A stretch of DNA of 64,000 nt from Elioraea sp. (GCF_022842375.1 NZ_JALHPR010000008.1:62001-126000); one strand, 5' to 3'; positions 1 through 10,036 are shown, counted from the stretch's first letter. The notes: generated by a model not told the origin, from the letters alone. Translations and numbers: made by a program.

Positions 1-681
1 CTGCGCGCGGTATGACACCTCCATCTCCACGCGCACCGCCTCGGGCGGGTGACGGCAGATGCGCTCGGCGATGCCCAGCGCCTCGTCCATGAGCAGCCCG
101 GGCGGGACCACGCGATTGACGAGGAAGGCACGCTCGGCTTCCTCCGCGGTCAGAGGCTCCCCGGTCAGCAGCATCCACATCGCCACGGTCGGCGGGATGT
201 GCCGCAGCAGCCGCGTCGAGCCGCCGGCCCCCCCCATGCCATAGGCGATCTCGGGAAAGCCGAAGCGCGCCGTGGTGGCGGCGATGCGGATGTCGGTGAG
301 CGCCAGCAGATAGATCAGCCCCATGCCGACACACCAGCCATGCACAGCGCCAATGATCGGCTTGAACCTCTCCATGGCCAGGACGTCACGCGACCACGAG
401 AAATCATGCGGCGCATCGCGTTCCGTCGCGTGCGGCCAGAGATGGTCGCGAAGCTGCTCGCGCGGCGTCGCGTCACGCCGCGGCGTCTTGATGTCGTCGC
501 CGGCGGAGAAGGCACGCTCGCCCGCGCCGGTGAGGATGCCGCAGCGGATGGCAGGGTCACGCAGGAAGGCGGTGAGTGCTGCGTGCAGTTCCTTGTGCAT
601 CGAGGGCGTGGTGGGGTTCACCGCGCCGTTCTCGATGGTGAAGATGCCGACAGCGCCTTCGGTTCGGTAATGGATCGGCAT
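1..681 (-). CDS. enoyl-CoA hydratase/isomerase family protein (C-terminus runs off the left edge)
   Basis: Reverse-complement translation from ATG at 681: MPIHYRTEGAVGIFTIENGAVNPTTPSMHKELHAALTAFLRDPAIRCGILTGAGERAFSAGDDIK...FKPIIGAVHGWCVGMGLIYLLALTDIRIAATTARFGFPEIAYGMGGAGGSTRLLRHIPP. Crotonase fold motifs. Missing from the ORF track because no stop lies in the window. Confidence 0.9.
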   Translation of the reverse strand, partial: MPIHYRTEGAVGIFTIENGAVNPTTPSMHKELHAALTAFLRDPAIRCGILTGAGERAFSAGDDIKTPRRDATPREQLRDHLWPHATERDAPHDFSWSRDVLAMERFKPIIGAVHGWCVGMGLIYLLALTDIRIAATTARFGFPEIAYGMGGAGGSTRLLRHIPPTVAMWMLLTGEPLTAEEAERAFLVNRVVPPGLLMDEALGIAERICRHPPEAVRVEMEVSYRAQ

Positions 682-685
682 CGCC

Positions 686-2365
686 TCAGCCCTCCGCCAT
701 GGCCAGCCGGTCGGTCGCGCCCTCGCGAAGGTCGGCCCGCTCGGCCACCAGGAGATGCTTGGCGACCTTCTGGGACGGCGTCTTCGGCAGGCTTGCGCGG
801 TACTCGAGGAAGCGCGGCACCTTGAAGCGGGCGAGCCGCAGGCCGCAGTGCGCGAACACCGCCTCGGGCGGCAGGTCGGCCGGTGTGAGGCCGGGCTTCA
901 GCACCAGGCAGGCCTTCACCTCCTGGCCGCGATCAGCGTCGGGCACGCCGATCACCGCTGCCTCCTCGACGGCTTCGAGCGCAAGCAGCGCTGCCTCGAC
1001 CTCGCGCGCGGCGATGTTCTCGCCGGAGCGGCGGATCATGTCCTTCACGCGGCCAACGATGAAGTGGAAGCCGCGCTCATCCCGCCGGAACAGATCGCCG
1101 GTCCTGAACCAGCCATCGCCCGGGAATGAGGAGGCGTTCGCCTCCGGCTTGTTCCAGTAGCCCTGGAGAATTCCAGGACCGCGGATCCAGAGCTCGCCCA
1201 CCTCACCCGCGCCGAGTTCACGGCCCTCCCCATCGCGGATCGACGCCTCGCGGAACGGCGAGGGAAGGCCGCACGTGCCGCTGCCCACCATGTCGACCGC
1301 CTCTGGCGGTGTCATCAGGCCGGAGCCGATTTCGGTCATGCCGAAGCTTTCGCGCGCGATGCACCCGAATCGACGCTCAAGTGCGACGTGCATGTCGGAC
1401 CTCAGCCCGAAGATGGAAACGCGCTTGAGCGGCGTCTCGGCATCGTCTGGCCTTGCGGGTTGCTTCAGCACGATCTGGGGAAAGATGCAGTACTCGACAC
1501 CCTCGCGCCTGATCCAGTCGAGGAAGCGCGTGGCGGATGGTTTCGGCGCCACCACCAGCCGTCCACCGAGGGTCATCGCCATCAGCAGGTGCCACTGCGG
1601 GTCCATGTAATAGAAGGGCTGGGCAGCGAGCATCACGCGCACATCGCCCGCCCGCCCGGCAGCGACGCGCGCGAGCGTCAGCCAGTAGCGGTGGCTGAGC
1701 ATGCAGCCCTTCGGGAAGCCAGTAGTTCCGGAGGTGTATTGAAGATTGATCAGGTCGTCGAGCGCCGGTGCCGGCCCCGGCACGTCTCCGTCCGCGCCCA
1801 GCAGGCTCTCCCAGGTGCGCATGCCCTCGGGCGGCCGGCCGAGCACATGGACCGACTCCCGCGCAACGATGGGCCGTTCCGCGAGGAGATCGAGCACCAC
1901 CGGCAGACAGGCTTCGTCGACCACCAGGTGGGCGGCCCCGCCATCGCCGAGCACGTAGGCGAGTTCGGTCGCCGTGTAGCCGGTGTTGACCGGGATCATC
2001 ACCGCGCCAAGCCGCGCGAGCGCAAGCCATGTGACGGGGAAGGCCGGCACGTTCGGCAGCATCACGCCAACACGCTCTCCCCGGCGGACGCCTGCTGCCG
2101 CAAGCCCGGCCGCAACGCGGCGCGTCGCGTCGGCAAGCCCGGCATAGGTGATCTCGCGCAGCAGCGTATCGCCAGGCGCATCGATGAAGCGCCAGAGCAG
2201 CGTTCCGCCCATCCGGGCGGCAGCATCGTCGACGAAGGTGCCAAGCGAGGTGGCAAAGGGTGCGGCTTCGATCCGATGCCGGAACATGGCATGCGCCAGC
2301 AGGAGCGGATCATTCGCCCGCGCCGCAGGCGCCTCCGCTGCCACCAGCCGGTCTGATGCGTCCAT
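686..2365 (-). CDS. AMP-binding acyl-CoA synthetase/ligase
   Basis: YTSGTTGFPKGCMLSHRYW, GYWNKPEAN, GWFRTGDLFRRDERGFHFIVGRVKDMIRRSGENIAAREVE motifs; start at MDASDRL (cat 2363-2365). Confidence 0.93.
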   Translation of the reverse strand: MDASDRLVAAEAPAARANDPLLLAHAMFRHRIEAAPFATSLGTFVDDAAARMGGTLLWRFIDAPGDTLLREITYAGLADATRRVAAGLAAAGVRRGERVGVMLPNVPAFPVTWLALARLGAVMIPVNTGYTATELAYVLGDGGAAHLVVDEACLPVVLDLLAERPIVARESVHVLGRPPEGMRTWESLLGADGDVPGPAPALDDLINLQYTSGTTGFPKGCMLSHRYWLTLARVAAGRAGDVRVMLAAQPFYYMDPQWHLLMAMTLGGRLVVAPKPSATRFLDWIRREGVEYCIFPQIVLKQPARPDDAETPLKRVSIFGLRSDMHVALERRFGCIARESFGMTEIGSGLMTPPEAVDMVGSGTCGLPSPFREASIRDGEGRELGAGEVGELWIRGPGILQGYWNKPEANASSFPGDGWFRTGDLFRRDERGFHFIVGRVKDMIRRSGENIAAREVEAALLALEAVEEAAVIGVPDADRGQEVKACLVLKPGLTPADLPPEAVFAHCGLRLARFKVPRFLEYRASLPKTPSQKVAKHLLVAERADLREGATDRLAMAEG

Positions 2366-2427
2366 GCTGCCCCCGCCCTGGAATGGTGGCGTTGACGGAA
2401 CGGTCACAATAAATGACACTGATGTCA

Positions 2428-3204
2428 ATGTCAGATCGTCGGGCCACGTCACGCACGCCGGCCCCTCGCGCCGATGACGATGCGCGCGGGCCGTTCTGCT
2501 ATCGTGCCGAACTCGCTGCCCGCGTGGAGGCGGCACGCTCGTCGGCCAAGACGGCGCAGACGCGACTTCGCCTGATGCTCGCGCTCACCGCCGTGCTGGA
2601 GGAGGGCGACATCCACACCCTACGCGTGGCTGACTGCGTGGCGCGCGCCGGCCTCGCGCATGGCACCTTCTACCGCTACTGGGATGATGCCGGCACTGCC
2701 GCGCAGGAGGTGCTGTCCGACTTCATGGCGACCATCACGGCACGCCGGCCGGCACTGCCCCGTGGGACGGGGCTGCCCGCCCGGATCATCGCGGCCAACC
2801 GCTACTATGTGCGGGTGTATCGGCTGAATGACGGGTTGATGCGGTGCCTGATGCAGCTCGGCAACATGCGCCCCGAGTTCGCGCGCATCGGCCAGGCCGC
2901 CAACGTGGCGCTGGCGAAACGGGTCGTCCGCGCGTGGGAGCGGGAGGAGCCGGCGACCTCTGCCCTGCCGATGCCGCTTCGGATGGCACGGGCGCTCGCC
3001 TGCATCGCGATGGTCGAGGGCGTGCTGCGTGATCGGCATGTGCGGAGCCCGCTGGAGCCGCTCGCCTCGATGTCGGATGACGCTGTCGCCGACCTCCTGT
3101 CGGAGGGCTGGTATCGCCTGCTGTTCGGCAGGCCCATGCCGGTACGGGACCAGCGGCGCCAGAAGCCCGGCGCAGCCGCGCGCGCGCGGCTCCACGTTGC
3201 GTGA
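2428..3204 (+). CDS. TetR/AcrR family transcriptional regulator
   Basis: N-terminal HTH-like VADCVARAGLAHGTFYRYWDD; divergent from the acyl-CoA ligase. ATG 2428 chosen, alternatives at 2413 and 2422. Confidence 0.8.
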   Translation: MSDRRATSRTPAPRADDDARGPFCYRAELAARVEAARSSAKTAQTRLRLMLALTAVLEEGDIHTLRVADCVARAGLAHGTFYRYWDDAGTAAQEVLSDFMATITARRPALPRGTGLPARIIAANRYYVRVYRLNDGLMRCLMQLGNMRPEFARIGQAANVALAKRVVRAWEREEPATSALPMPLRMARALACIAMVEGVLRDRHVRSPLEPLASMSDDAVADLLSEGWYRLLFGRPMPVRDQRRQKPGAAARARLHVA

Positions 3205-3228
3205 TGCGCGGCGGCCTGGCCGTGCCGG

Positions 3229-3966
3229 TCAGCTGGCGTAGGACGGCTCTTCCTCATCGAGGATGCCGCGGATGGCGGCGAGGAACATGCGGGCGTTCTC
3301 GCGCCGCGTCGGGAAGTCGCGCAGCGCCAGCGCCTTCTCATCCGGAATGATCATGAGCGGGCGGCCTGTCGACATCGCCAGCACCTGCACCTCGCAGGCG
3401 CGCTCGAGGTAATAGAGATCGTCGAACGCATCGGCGACGGTCTCGCCAGCCACCACCACGCCGTGGTTGCCGAGGAACAGCACGCGGTTGCCCTGCATCA
3501 TGCCGGCCATGCGCGAGCCCTCGTCGGTGCCGAGCGCGAAGCCGTTGAAGTCACGGTCATAGGCGCAGAGGCCGTAGAAGCGCCCGGCATTCTGGTGAAC
3601 CATTTCTAGCGTCCCGTCGCGCAGGCAGGTCAACGCGGTGGCATAGGGCATGTGGGTATGCAGGATGACGCGGTGCCCCGTCTGCCGGTGCATGGGCACG
3701 TGGATGTTGAATCCGGTCATCGCCGGCCTGCCCTCACCCTCGACCACGGTATTCCGGTCATCGATAACGAGCAGTTCGCTCGCCCTCGCTTTCGACCAGT
3801 GCATCCGATGGGCGTTGATGAGGAAACGGTCCGGCGCGAGCATGACCGAGAAGTGATTGCAGACACCCTCGTGCAGGCCGAGCCGGGAGGCCCAGCGCAG
3901 GGACGCTGCAAGATCAAGTCGCGCTTGTTGCCATTCGGGATTGTTGCTGGACATGATCGACCCCAT
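3229..3966 (-). CDS. class II aldolase/adducin family protein
   Basis: LRWASRLGLHEGVCNHFSVMLAPDRFLINAHRMHWSKARASELLVIDD...HVPMHRQTGHRVILHTHMPYATALTCL...VLFLGNHGVVVAGETVADAFDDLYYLERACEVQ; start MGSIMSSNN at 3966 or MSSNN at 3954. Confidence 0.9.
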   Translation of the reverse strand: MGSIMSSNNPEWQQARLDLAASLRWASRLGLHEGVCNHFSVMLAPDRFLINAHRMHWSKARASELLVIDDRNTVVEGEGRPAMTGFNIHVPMHRQTGHRVILHTHMPYATALTCLRDGTLEMVHQNAGRFYGLCAYDRDFNGFALGTDEGSRMAGMMQGNRVLFLGNHGVVVAGETVADAFDDLYYLERACEVQVLAMSTGRPLMIIPDEKALALRDFPTRRENARMFLAAIRGILDEEEPSYAS

Positions 3967-4071
3967 GCTGCGTGCGGATGCAGGCTCGCAAGGCGGGTGC
4001 TCCGCGTCAACACACCGGCCGTCACCCGCGCGCGGTCGCCGCGGCGTCACAAGAGATTGAAGGAGGCAGCA

Positions 4072-5046
4072 ATGACCACACGACGCATCATGCTCGGCCT
4101 GCTGGGGGCACCACTGCTGATGCGCGCGCCCGCAGCGTTCGCGCAGGCTGGGTTCCCCGACAAGCCCCTGCGCCTGGTCGTGCCGTTCCCCCCGGGGGGA
4201 CCAACCGGCGTGCTTGGGCGGCTGCTGGCGGAGGAACTCTCGAAGCTGCTCGGCCAGCCCGTCGTCGTCGACAATCGCGGCGGTGCGGGTGGTGCGATCG
4301 GCAGCGAGGCGGTCGCACGCAGCAGGCCGGACGGGCTGACGCTGCTGTTCGCGACGGCCGGGACGCACGCGATCAACCCAGCGGCGAACCCGCAACTCAG
4401 CTACGACCCTGTACGTGACTTCGCCCCCATCGCCGCGACGTTCGTGTCGGCGAACATCGTGCTCGTGCATCCCTCGCACCCCGCGCGCACGTTGGCCGAA
4501 TTCATCGCCGGCGCGAAGGCCGCCGCGCAGCCATGGAGCTTCGCCTCCGGGGGCGCGGGGACAACGCCGCACATGACGATGGAACTCCTGCGCGCGCGCA
4601 CCGATCTGACGCTGACCCACGTGCCCTACCGCGGCAGCGGGCCCATGCTCACCGACCTTCTCGGCGGCCATGTCACGATCGGTGCCGATGGCATCTCCAC
4701 GGCACTGCCGCATCTGCGCGCGGGCACGCTGCGGGGGCTCGGCGTCAGCTCGCGCGCCCGCTCAACGCTCCTTCCTGACCTGCCCGCGATCTCGGAAACC
4801 ATACCCGATTTCGAGGCGGCGGCCTGGTGGGGCCTGTTCGCGCCGGCCGGGACGCCGGAGCCTGTCATCGCCGTGCTGAACGCAGCGACCAATCGCTTGC
4901 TGGCCTCTGACGAGATCAGGACGCGGCTGTCGCAGATGGGCGTCGAGCCGCTGGGCGGCACGCCGGCGGAGCTCGCTGCGCGCGTGGTGCGCGAACGTGC
5001 GCAGTGGGCCGAGGTGATCGCCAAGCTCGGCCTTCGGTTCGACTGA
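4072..5046 (+). CDS. tripartite tricarboxylate transporter (Bug/TctC-type) substrate-binding protein, orphan
   Basis: MTTRRIMLGLLGAPLLMRAPAAFAQAGFPDKPLRLVVPFPPGGPTGVLGRLLAEELSKLLGQPVVVDNRGGAGGAIGSEAVARS, the Bug-family N-terminus; AGGAGG ribosome-binding site upstream of ATG 4072. Confidence 0.93.
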   Translation: MTTRRIMLGLLGAPLLMRAPAAFAQAGFPDKPLRLVVPFPPGGPTGVLGRLLAEELSKLLGQPVVVDNRGGAGGAIGSEAVARSRPDGLTLLFATAGTHAINPAANPQLSYDPVRDFAPIAATFVSANIVLVHPSHPARTLAEFIAGAKAAAQPWSFASGGAGTTPHMTMELLRARTDLTLTHVPYRGSGPMLTDLLGGHVTIGADGISTALPHLRAGTLRGLGVSSRARSTLLPDLPAISETIPDFEAAAWWGLFAPAGTPEPVIAVLNAATNRLLASDEIRTRLSQMGVEPLGGTPAELAARVVRERAQWAEVIAKLGLRFD

Positions 5047-5049
5047 GCC

Positions 5050-6021
5050 ATGCCCCAGGCCAGCGAAATCCTCTACCTGAGCCGCGCCGACATTGAACGC
5101 CTTGCGCTGACGCCGTTATCCTGCCTGCCGGTCATCGAGGCGGCCTTCGCCGCGCTTGCGTCGGGTGACGCCGTGAATGGCAGCAAGACGGGGCTTTTCG
5201 CGAGCGGGACGAGCTTCTCGTATGCGATGCCGGCGCTGCTTCGGGCCGAGGGCGTCGCCGGCGTGAAGTGGGTGAGCGGGGCCGACAACACGGCGCGTGA
5301 CCTGCCCGGCATTGCGGGGATCATCGTGCTCTCCGATGTCGAGACCGCTGCCATCACGGCGGTTCTCGATGGCGATCTCATCACCGCCGTGCGCACGGCT
5401 GCCGTCACCCTCGCCGGCGCCCGCCGCCTCGCGCGGCGCGACAGTGAGCGGGCCGGGTTTGTGGCCTGCGGCGTGCAGGCCTGGGCGCATTTCGACGCGC
5501 TGCGCGCTGTCTTTCCGTTGGCGGATGTCCGCTGCTTCAGCCGCAGCCGTGCTACGGCCGAGCGTTTTGCCACGATGGTGCGGGGCCATGGCATCACCGT
5601 CACCGTGGTCGAAACGGCCAAGGATGCCGTGGCCGAGCGTGACATCGTGATCACCAGCGTGCCGCGCGGGGAAGGCCTGCGGCAGGAGCTGTCGCCGGCG
5701 GATCTCGCAGCCGGCACCTTTGTCGGCGCACCCGACCTTGCGCGCACCTGGATCGGTGCGGACGCGCTGGCGTTCGACCGGATCCTGACCGACGACGTCG
5801 CGCAGAGTCGCACACTCGGCAACAAGGGCATGATCCCGTGGCGGGAGCGGTTCGACGCCGGGCTTGCCGAGCTGATCACCGGCACCTGTGCGTGGCTGCC
5901 CGATCCCCAGGCCCGTACGATGTTCGTGCACGCGGGCATCGGCCTCGGTGATGTTGCGGTAGCGAAATACGTGGTCGATCGTGCGAGGGAACGCGGCGTC
6001 GGCATGATCCTGCCGCGCTGA
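5050..6021 (+). CDS. ornithine cyclodeaminase / mu-crystallin family protein
   Basis: 323 aa; VNGSKTGLF...GVAGVKWVSGADNTARDLPGIAGIIVLSDVETAAITAVLDGDLITAVRTAAVTLAGARRLAR; OCD family pattern. Confidence 0.88.
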   Translation: MPQASEILYLSRADIERLALTPLSCLPVIEAAFAALASGDAVNGSKTGLFASGTSFSYAMPALLRAEGVAGVKWVSGADNTARDLPGIAGIIVLSDVETAAITAVLDGDLITAVRTAAVTLAGARRLARRDSERAGFVACGVQAWAHFDALRAVFPLADVRCFSRSRATAERFATMVRGHGITVTVVETAKDAVAERDIVITSVPRGEGLRQELSPADLAAGTFVGAPDLARTWIGADALAFDRILTDDVAQSRTLGNKGMIPWRERFDAGLAELITGTCAWLPDPQARTMFVHAGIGLGDVAVAKYVVDRARERGVGMILPR

Positions 6022-6048
6022 TCGCCTGCTGCTGATCGGGGCCTGGGG

Positions 6049-7791
6049 CTATCGCACCTCGCCACGGCGGCGCATCCACTCCGCGAGGACGAGCAGCGTG
6101 GTCACGAGCACGAACACGACAGTCGACACGGCGGCAAGCGTCGGGTTCAGCTGCAGGATCATGTCGTCCCACATCTGCTTCGGCAGCGTCACGGTCACGC
6201 CGCCGCTGACGAACAGCGCCACAGTGAGATCGTCGAACGACGTGATGAAGGCAAACAGGAACGCAGCGATGAGTCCCCCCTTGAGCAGGGGCACGGTGAT
6301 CTCGACCAGCACGCGGAGACGCGAGGCGCCGAGGGTCGCTGCCGCCTGGTCGAGCCGCCAGTCATACCCCTTCAGCACCGCAGCGACCGTGATGAACACG
6401 AACGGCATGGCCAGCACGGCATGGCCGAGGATCATGCCCAGTTCCGTCGCGACAAGGCCCAGCTGCGCGAACAGGTAGAAAAGGCCGAGTGCGATCACGA
6501 TGCGCGGCACGATCATCGGCGCGATCAGCAGTCCGAACAGGGCTGCCTGCCACCGCCCCGAGCTGCGCGCGAGCGCGAGGGCAGCGAAACCGCCAAGCAG
6601 CGTGGCGAGGCAGGCCGTGCCGAATCCGACGACAAACGAGCGCAGCGTCGCGCCAAGCCAGAGCGGCGAGCCGAAATAGGTCTCGAACCACCGCAGGCTG
6701 AAGCCTGGCGGCGGGAAGGACAGGAAGCTCGAATCAGTAAAGCCCATCGGCACCACGATGAGCGTGGGCGCGCACAGGAACAGCAGCACCAGCACGACAT
6801 AGGCCGGAAGGAAGGTGCAGAGCACGCGCCTGCCGAGAACGCGCGCCATCGCTCCGCCGATCGCGGCATGCACCGCGGCGACCGCCGAGAGGAGGCCGAT
6901 GCCGACGCCGCGCAGCAACAGCGTCCCACGCCGGTCGGACGCCGTGGCCTCGCCAGCGACGGTGGAAAGCCCGAAGAGACGGTCATACACCCAGCATGTG
7001 ACCAGTGCCGCGAGCAGCATCATCACCGCGAGCGCGCCGGCGAAGCTCCAGTTCATCATCTCCTGCACCTGGGCGATGATCAGCTGGGCCAGCATGGTCT
7101 CGCGCGGACCGCCGAGCAGAGCTGGCGTGATGAAGAAGCCAAGCGAGGTGATGAACACGAGCAGCCCCGCAGCCGCCACGCCCGGCAGCGAGAGATGGAA
7201 GAAGACGCGCCAGAAGATCTGTCCAGGCGGGGCGCCCAGCGTCGCCGCCGCGCGCGGCAACTGGCGCTCGACGCTGAGCATCACCGGCAGCATCGTCAGC
7301 ACCGCGAGCGGCAGCATCGCATGGATCATGCCGATCCTCACACCCATGCGCCCGTGCAGCACATCGATCGGCGAAGGCACGATTCCGGCGCCAACGAGCG
7401 CACGGTTCATGATGCCGGACTGATCAAGCGTGATCATCCACGCGAAGGTCTTGACGAGATAACTCGTCCAGAACGGGATCAAGACTAGCATCAGCAGCCA
7501 GCCGCGTCGTGACAGCGGCTGCCGCGCAAGCCAATAGGCCAGCGGATAGCCAAGCACGACCGCACCCAGCGTCGTCTCGCCCGCGACACCGAAGGTGATG
7601 CCCAGCACGCGGACGTAGACCTCCGCCGTCAGCGCGCGGTGGAAATGCTCCGTGGTCAGTTCGCCGGTCGCTTCGATCTGGACGCTGAGCAGCAGCAGCC
7701 GCAGCACCGGATAGAGGAAGAAGACGGCCAGGAAAACGACAGCCGGTGCCGCGTACCAGGCCGCGCCGAAGCGGTGACGCCGCGCACTCAC
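6049..7791 (-). CDS. ABC transporter permease, two PotB/PotC-type permeases fused in one polypeptide
   Basis: Two consecutive permease modules: ...AATLGAPPGQIFWRVFFHLSLPGVAAAGLLVFITSLGFFITPALLGG... and ...AATLGASRLRVLVEITVPLLKGGLIAAFLFAFITSFDDLTVALFVSG..., with no intervening stop. GTG start 7791 overlaps the ATPase stop. Confidence 0.9.
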   Translation of the reverse strand: MSARRHRFGAAWYAAPAVVFLAVFFLYPVLRLLLLSVQIEATGELTTEHFHRALTAEVYVRVLGITFGVAGETTLGAVVLGYPLAYWLARQPLSRRGWLLMLVLIPFWTSYLVKTFAWMITLDQSGIMNRALVGAGIVPSPIDVLHGRMGVRIGMIHAMLPLAVLTMLPVMLSVERQLPRAAATLGAPPGQIFWRVFFHLSLPGVAAAGLLVFITSLGFFITPALLGGPRETMLAQLIIAQVQEMMNWSFAGALAVMMLLAALVTCWVYDRLFGLSTVAGEATASDRRGTLLLRGVGIGLLSAVAAVHAAIGGAMARVLGRRVLCTFLPAYVVLVLLFLCAPTLIVVPMGFTDSSFLSFPPPGFSLRWFETYFGSPLWLGATLRSFVVGFGTACLATLLGGFAALALARSSGRWQAALFGLLIAPMIVPRIVIALGLFYLFAQLGLVATELGMILGHAVLAMPFVFITVAAVLKGYDWRLDQAAATLGASRLRVLVEITVPLLKGGLIAAFLFAFITSFDDLTVALFVSGGVTVTLPKQMWDDMILQLNPTLAAVSTVVFVLVTTLLVLAEWMRRRGEVR

Positions 7792-8837
7792 AACGGAACC
7801 ATCACCGCAGCACCAGGCTCCCACGTCGCGGTGACTGCGGCACCGATCGGTGGTGGCGGCATGCCGATCGGCAGCCGCAGCACCGCATCCGTGCCGGTGG
7901 CGAGGCGGAACAGCAGCCGCGTCTCCGCCCCAGCGTAGACGGACTCCGTCACGGTTCCCGCAATCACGTTCGTACCCTGGCCCAGCGCGAGCCGTTCCGG
8001 GCGGATCACGAGAAGCGCGTCCGATCCCTCCACGCCCACGGCCTCCGGCGGCAGATGGAAACGGCCCTCCGGCGTCTCGATCATGCCGCCAAGGATGCGC
8101 CCGCGCAGGGCAGTCGAGATGCCGATGAAGTCAGCGGCGAAGGCCGTCAGCGGCCGCTCGTAGATCTCACCCGGGGTTCCGATCTGTTCGATCCTGGCGT
8201 GGTTCATCAGGCAGATGCGGTCGGAGAGGGCGAGTGCCTCCTCCTGGTCGTGGGTCACGTACATGATGGTCGCGCCCGTCGCGCGATGCAGGCGCTTGAT
8301 CTCGATCTGCATGTGCTCGCGCAGCTTCTTGTCCAGTGCGCCGAGCGGCTCGTCCATCAGGATCACGGAGGGCTGGTACACGAAGCATCGCGCGAGTGCG
8401 ACGCGCTGCTGCTGGCCACCCGACAGTTCGCGCGGAAAGCGTCTCGCGAGGTGCCCGAGCTGCACCATGTCGAGCGCGTCCTGTACGCGTCGCTTCGTCT
8501 CTGACGCCGAAACACTCCGCATACGCAACGGAAACCCCACGTTTTCGCCAACCGTCAGATGCGGGAACAGCGCATAGTTCTGGAAGACGAGGCCGACGTC
8601 GCGCTGGTGCACGGGCGTGTCGGTCTGGTCACGGCCATCGACGAAGATGCGGCCCTGGTCCGGCTCCACGAGCCCGCAGATGATCTGCAGAAGCGTCGTC
8701 TTGCCGGAGCCTGACGGACCCAGAAGCGTCAGCAGCTCGCCCGCCCTGACTTCGAGGCGGACGGGCTCGAGCGCGACGACGGGGCCGTATCGTTTGCTGA
8801 CCCCGTCCGCCAGCAGCTTTACGCCCTCTGCCCTCAC
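7788..8837 (-). CDS. Pot-type ABC transporter ATP-binding protein
   Basis: Walker A GPSGSGKTT, LSGGQQQRVALAR signature, VILMDEPLGALD, TOBE-like C-terminus; GTG start 8837. Confidence 0.93.
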   Translation of the reverse strand: MRAEGVKLLADGVSKRYGPVVALEPVRLEVRAGELLTLLGPSGSGKTTLLQIICGLVEPDQGRIFVDGRDQTDTPVHQRDVGLVFQNYALFPHLTVGENVGFPLRMRSVSASETKRRVQDALDMVQLGHLARRFPRELSGGQQQRVALARCFVYQPSVILMDEPLGALDKKLREHMQIEIKRLHRATGATIMYVTHDQEEALALSDRICLMNHARIEQIGTPGEIYERPLTAFAADFIGISTALRGRILGGMIETPEGRFHLPPEAVGVEGSDALLVIRPERLALGQGTNVIAGTVTESVYAGAETRLLFRLATGTDAVLRLPIGMPPPPIGAAVTATWEPGAAVMVPL

Positions 8838-8838
8838 C

Positions 8839-9900
8839 TCAGCGCAGCACCCAGGCATTGAACCGCTCGGTCACCGCGGCACGGTTGGAACTCCACCAAT
8901 CCTCGTCGGCGAGCTTCATCACTGCGAGGTTCTGCGGCGCGGTTGGCAGCACCGCCGCGCGCTCGGCCGGGATGTGGTTGTACGCCTTGAGGTTCGTCGG
9001 GCCGTAGGCGAGGGCGGGCGTGTATGCAGCCTGGCGCTCGGCATCGGCGCAGAAGCGCACGAACTGCCGTGCCGCGTCCGCGCGCGGGCCGCCGCGCGGC
9101 AGGCCCCAGCCCTCGATCGAGTAGAGCCCCTGGTTCCAGATGATCTTCGCCGGCAGCTTCGCATCGAGCACGGGCTGCGCGCGCCCGTTCCACGTCGGGA
9201 TCATTGCGACCTCGCCTGCCTGCAGCATCTGCGTCGTCTGTGCCCCGCCCGTCCACCAGGCCGTGATCTGCGGCTTGATTCGATCGAGCGCGCGGAAGGC
9301 GCGGTCGACGTCGAGCGGGTAGAGATCGGCCTGCGACACGCCGTCTGCCATGAGCGCCTGCTCGAGCGTATCGATGGGGTTGCGCCGCAGCGCGCGGCGG
9401 CCGGGGAAACGCTGCGCATCCCAGAAGTCGGTCCAGGACTTGGGTTCGGCACCCTGCAGCCTGTCGGTCCTGACCGCCAGGATGGTGGCGTAGACATCCG
9501 TCCCCATCCAGTGCGAGTGCATCGCCTCCGGCATCAGGTCGGGCACGTCGGCGTGCGTGAACCCGATCGGATCGAGCAGGTTCTGCTGCAGCAGGATGTC
9601 GCGCGCGGACAGCGTGAGGATGCAGCAATCCCAGGTATAGGCGCGGGTCTCGACCATCGCACGGAACTGCGCGGTCGGCTCCGCGGCACGCGCGACGTTG
9701 ACCACGCGGATGCCGGTCGCCTGTTCGAAGGGGCGGTAGAATGCAGGCCCGAACGCCTCGCCGAACGGACCACCCGGGTCGGCCACCGTGATCTGCCTCG
9801 TCTGGCCGATGGCGTCCCACGACACCAGGGCGGGCGTCGCCAGCGCGCCAAGCGCGAGCACCCCGCGGCGGCCCAGGCCCTTCCTGTCGGATTGGGTCAT
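8839..9900 (-). CDS. extracellular solute-binding protein (PotD/PotF-like)
   Basis: LGRRGVLALGALATPALVSWDAIGQ leader, ITVADPGGPFGEAFGPAFYRPFEQATGIRVVNVARAAEP; adjacent to ATPase and permease. Confidence 0.88.
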   Translation of the reverse strand: MTQSDRKGLGRRGVLALGALATPALVSWDAIGQTRQITVADPGGPFGEAFGPAFYRPFEQATGIRVVNVARAAEPTAQFRAMVETRAYTWDCCILTLSARDILLQQNLLDPIGFTHADVPDLMPEAMHSHWMGTDVYATILAVRTDRLQGAEPKSWTDFWDAQRFPGRRALRRNPIDTLEQALMADGVSQADLYPLDVDRAFRALDRIKPQITAWWTGGAQTTQMLQAGEVAMIPTWNGRAQPVLDAKLPAKIIWNQGLYSIEGWGLPRGGPRADAARQFVRFCADAERQAAYTPALAYGPTNLKAYNHIPAERAAVLPTAPQNLAVMKLADEDWWSSNRAAVTERFNAWVLR

Positions 9901-9968
9901 GTCAGTTCTCCTCTCCCTGTTCGTGAACCCGCCCCACCCGCTGATGTGGCGCCCCGTTTCGCGGTGAA

Positions 9969-9989
9969 CGTAATCGCTATGCGATCACG
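9969..9989. promoter_or_regulatory. palindromic candidate operator CGTAATCGC-TAT-GCGATCACG
   Basis: 9-bp arms with one mismatch, 3-bp spacer, 69 bp upstream of the binding-protein start (9900, minus strand); same motif at 14903-14925. Confidence 0.65.
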
Positions 9990-10036
9990 TCAACCCGATA
10001 GTATTCAGGCCAGTATTTGTTCGCAGCCGTAGCGAG

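Noticed and set aside
49-825. 258-aa plus-strand ORF at the left edge
   Set aside because: Antisense to a real enoyl-CoA hydratase (1-681 minus) that the ORF track omitted because it is truncated by the window.
6421-7488. 355-aa plus-strand ORF
   Set aside because: Antisense to the fused permease, Glu/Arg/His-rich spurious frame.
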